A program made the translations under genes and the position numbers. Below the pieces are notes generated by a model, which was given only the letters and a program-made list of their open reading frames with translations, was not told the origin of the DNA and searched no databases. Of a stretch of 56,795 bases of DNA, positions 54,640 through 56,795 are shown one piece after another. How positions within the stretch are numbered: the first letter of the stretch is position 1; every line of letters starts with the position of its first letter. Source of the DNA: Smithellaceae bacterium (GTDB lineage: Bacteria > Desulfobacterota > Syntrophia > Syntrophales > Smithellaceae); the NCBI GenBank assembly GCA_030690945.1, contig JAUYFM010000040.1, forward strand, positions 1 to 56,795, given 5' to 3'.

Positions 54640-56793
54640 TTAGCCTAACTTCTTTGAAGAGGGTAAGTGATTTCTTAAAAGATCGGCGAACTTGTCGGGA
54701 TCAATCGGTTTACTAAAATGAAAACCCTGCATCCCATCGCACGATTGTTCTTGCAGGAAGTTCATTTGCTCCTGATTCTCCACACCTTCGGCAACAACGT
54801 TAAGACTTAACGTTTTACCCATAGAAATAATCGCTTGGGCAATCGCTTTGTCCTCAGGCTTTTGCATGATATCGTGTATGAAGGATCGGTCTATTTTCAG
54901 TGTATCGATCGGGAATTTCTTGATATTAGCAAGAGAAGAATAGCCCGTACCAAAGTCATCTATAGCAAGTCGCACACCCAGGTTTTTGATTCTGGTCAGT
55001 ACATCGATCATATGAACAGGATTATGCATCACCATACTTTCGGTAATTTCAATCTCTAACAGATTTGGGTCCATACTGGAATCCTTCAGCGCCTTTTCAA
55101 TATCCTCTATCAGTCTGGCGTCCGCTAGTTGGCGTGCCGACAAATTTACCGCCATACAGACCATGGGAAGACCCTGACGTTGCCAGACGACGTTTTGTAC
55201 GCACACAGTTTTTAAAACCCACCGCCCAATAGAAACAATCATTCCCGTTTCTTCGGCCACTGGAATGAATTGCGTCGGTGTTATTGGACCAAGGTCCGGA
55301 TTGTTCCATCGTAGTAGCGCCTCCACGCCTGTGATAGCACCAGTCTTGATGTCCAGCTTCGCTTGGTATTGCAAAGAAAGCTCATTTCGTTCCAGTGCAA
55401 ACCGCAGTTTGGTCTCTAACGATAACCGTTCGACTGATTGAGACTTAATATCTTTTGAGTAGAGCTTAAAGTCATTCTTGCCCTCCTCTTTGGCGTAATA
55501 CATGGCTACATCGGCATTTTTCATCAAGGTTTGTTCGTCTTCGCCATCCTTCGGGTATATGCTGATGCCAATGCTGGCCGTTACACGACATTCCTCACCC
55601 AGAATCGTCATGGGTTTGATAGCAGCGGAAAGAATCTTTTGGGCTACAGTAGCAACATAACTCATGTCGCCTATTTCTTCTATCAATACGACGAATTCAT
55701 CGCCTCCCAGGCGGGCGACGGTATCTAACTCACGTAAGGATTGTTTAAATCGAATGGACATTTCTTGCAGGAGTCGATCTCCTGCATCGTGTCCCAGAGT
55801 GTCGTTGATAACCTTGAAGCGATCCAGATCGATAAAGAATACAGCGAAAACCCCCTTATGGCGTCGAGCAGATTGTATGGCATGATTGAGTAGCTGACTA
55901 AATAAAGTGCGGTTGGGCAAGCCCGTAAGACCGTCATATGTGGCAAGGTATTGAATCCGCTCCTCGGCGAGTTTACGTTCGGTAATGTCGTGGCCGACAC
56001 CGCGAAACTCATAAATATTGCCTTCCTGATTTCGCTTGGGAAGAATAGAGATCTCGGCAAAAATTGTGCTGCCGTCCGGCTTGATAACCGTAAGAGGGAA
56101 ATTTTTGATTGGCTTGCCCGTTTCATAGACCTGGTGAAATTTCGCGTATACAGCGTCTGCTTCTTTCTGATTGAAGAAGGCGCGAAAATTCAAACGGGTC
56201 GATACGTTTGGAAAATCTCCCAAAGCACGGGTAATGGCATCGTTGAAAAAGAGGATGTTGCCGGACAGGTCGGTCTCAAAATACCATTCCTCTATCTCTT
56301 CCATTATGGTCCGGTATCTCTCCTCGGATTGACGCAAAGCTTCTTCCATGAGCCGGCGCTCAGTGATATCCCGACCAATACCTCGAAAACCAACGATCTC
56401 CCCCTTCTGGTTGTGCAGAGGGAACCCCGAAATTTCAGCAAATCTATTTGTTCCATCCTTAAGATTGAATGCGTAGAAAATGCCCCTTTCAGGCTTGCCG
56501 GTTTTGAAGATGTTACCGAAAGCATTATACAGGATTTTGGTGTCTTCCTTCTTCACCTGTTCTCTGAAGGTTTTTCCAATCAATTCTTCTTTGAAATATC
56601 CCAGGAGACGGGATATTGCATCATTAACGAAGGTGTAATTGCCGGCAAGATCTACTTCAAAATATGCATCATCCATCTCTTCCAGGATAGTCCGGTATCT
56701 CTCCTCGGATTGACGCAAAGCTTCTTCCATGAGCCTGCGCTCAGTGATATCCCGACCAATACCTCGAAAACCAACGATCTCCCCCTTCTGGTT
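54640..56793 (-). CDS. PAS-PAS-GGDEF-EAL protein, 5' end outside window
   Basis: At least 717 codons; the frame stays open to the window end, so the first residues are missing. From the visible N-terminus: the end of one PAS/PAC domain, then two PAS domains of about 127 residues each, a GGDEF domain with RLGGDEF and, five residues before, RELD (I-site RxxD), and a full EAL domain with EALLRW, DDFGTGYSSL, KIDRSFI and AEGVEN. Both cyclic di-GMP synthesis and hydrolysis signatures look intact, so direction of activity cannot be predicted. Two PAS-coding segments are near-identical DNA repeats (period 381 bases). Confidence 0.94.
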   Translation of the reverse strand, partial: NQKGEIVGFRGIGRDITERRLMEEALRQSEERYRTILEEMDDAYFEVDLAGNYTFVNDAISRLLGYFKEELIGKTFREQVKKEDTKILYNAFGNIFKTGKPERGIFYAFNLKDGTNRFAEISGFPLHNQKGEIVGFRGIGRDITERRLMEEALRQSEERYRTIMEEIEEWYFETDLSGNILFFNDAITRALGDFPNVSTRLNFRAFFNQKEADAVYAKFHQVYETGKPIKNFPLTVIKPDGSTIFAEISILPKRNQEGNIYEFRGVGHDITERKLAEERIQYLATYDGLTGLPNRTLFSQLLNHAIQSARRHKGVFAVFFIDLDRFKVINDTLGHDAGDRLLQEMSIRFKQSLRELDTVARLGGDEFVVLIEEIGDMSYVATVAQKILSAAIKPMTILGEECRVTASIGISIYPKDGEDEQTLMKNADVAMYYAKEEGKNDFKLYSKDIKSQSVERLSLETKLRFALERNELSLQYQAKLDIKTGAITGVEALLRWNNPDLGPITPTQFIPVAEETGMIVSIGRWVLKTVCVQNVVWQRQGLPMVCMAVNLSARQLADARLIEDIEKALKDSSMDPNLLEIEITESMVMHNPVHMIDVLTRIKNLGVRLAIDDFGTGYSSLANIKKFPIDTLKIDRSFIHDIMQKPEDKAIAQAIISMGKTLSLNVVAEGVENQEQMNFLQEQSCDGMQGFHFSKPIDPDKFADLLRNHLPSSKKLG

Positions 56794-56795
56794 GT
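56294..56795 (-). repeat. in-frame tandem repeat inside PAS-coding DNA
   Basis: The stretch 56294-56417 recurs about 381 bases further at 56675-56795 with only a few mismatches, then the window ends. 381 bases equal 127 codons, one PAS/PAC unit. It indicates a recent duplication or gene conversion of part of a sensor module, more units may lie beyond the window. Confidence 0.8.

Overview
This window looks like chromosomal DNA from an anaerobic, hydrogen-metabolising bacterium, most likely a syntrophic Desulfobacterota/Deltaproteobacteria lineage near Syntrophaceae (Syntrophus/Smithella-like). That placement is inferred from the gene set: a confurcating-type [FeFe] hydrogenase with its maturase HydF, a separate periplasmic [NiFe] uptake hydrogenase with a full hyp set, indolepyruvate and pyruvate-type ferredoxin oxidoreductases, a biotin-dependent acyl-CoA carboxylase, and oxygen-sensitive Fe-S chemistry throughout. 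No rRNA, tRNA or CRISPR array was recognised.

Layout. Bases 1-2890 are a rearranged accessory patch: the end of a PAS-GGDEF diguanylate cyclase, a class D beta-lactamase remnant, a RelE-type toxin-antitoxin pair, two small orphan genes, and a MITE-like repeat whose end supplies the stop codon of an ATPase-only histidine-kinase-like gene (2887-3402, minus). Bases 3611-6128 carry a DRTGG / ATPase / DRTGG / PHP / ATPase cassette that leads directly into the hydrogenase genes (6157-11984). Its large subunit is a NuoF-type protein fused to a GltD/NfnB-type flavoprotein. After a strong terminator come aspA and hydF (12078-14712) and a DUF2294 gene.

Bases 15172-21412 hold two copies of a structured RNA, each with its own promoter and terminator. 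Between them lie a prohibitin-like gene, a P-type ATPase broken by an in-frame TGA, zinc-ribbon proteins (one of which also seems to exist as a deleted remnant), an ExoD-like membrane protein and small proteins. The second RNA copy sits directly ahead of purC and of an unbroken same-strand run of about 18 kb: purC-purE, carboxylase beta and alpha, iorAB, carA-porCDAB-carB, a DUF4914-like gene, and a HAD-phosphatase/Sua5 fusion. A degraded second HydF N-terminus (39816-40131) separates this run from the [NiFe] hydrogenase locus hyaABC-hyaD-hypACDBFE and a nickel-transporter-like gene (40419-50944). Bases 50973-51917 contain two convergent genes truncated against each other. The rest is on the minus strand: a UxaA/SuyAB-like two-subunit hydro-lyase, an Fe-S aldo/keto reductase, and a PAS-PAS-GGDEF-EAL protein running off the window end.

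How it fits together (inference). Ferredoxin-reducing oxidoreductases (Ior, Por) and the soluble hydrogenase would share the ferredoxin/NAD(P)H pool, with the GltD-like module possibly bringing in NADP(H). The periplasmic [NiFe] enzyme with cytochrome b would return H2 electrons to the quinone pool. Purine, pyrimidine/arginine precursor and 2-oxoacid/acyl-CoA genes appear co-transcribed downstream of RNA copy B, making that RNA the most interesting candidate regulator here.
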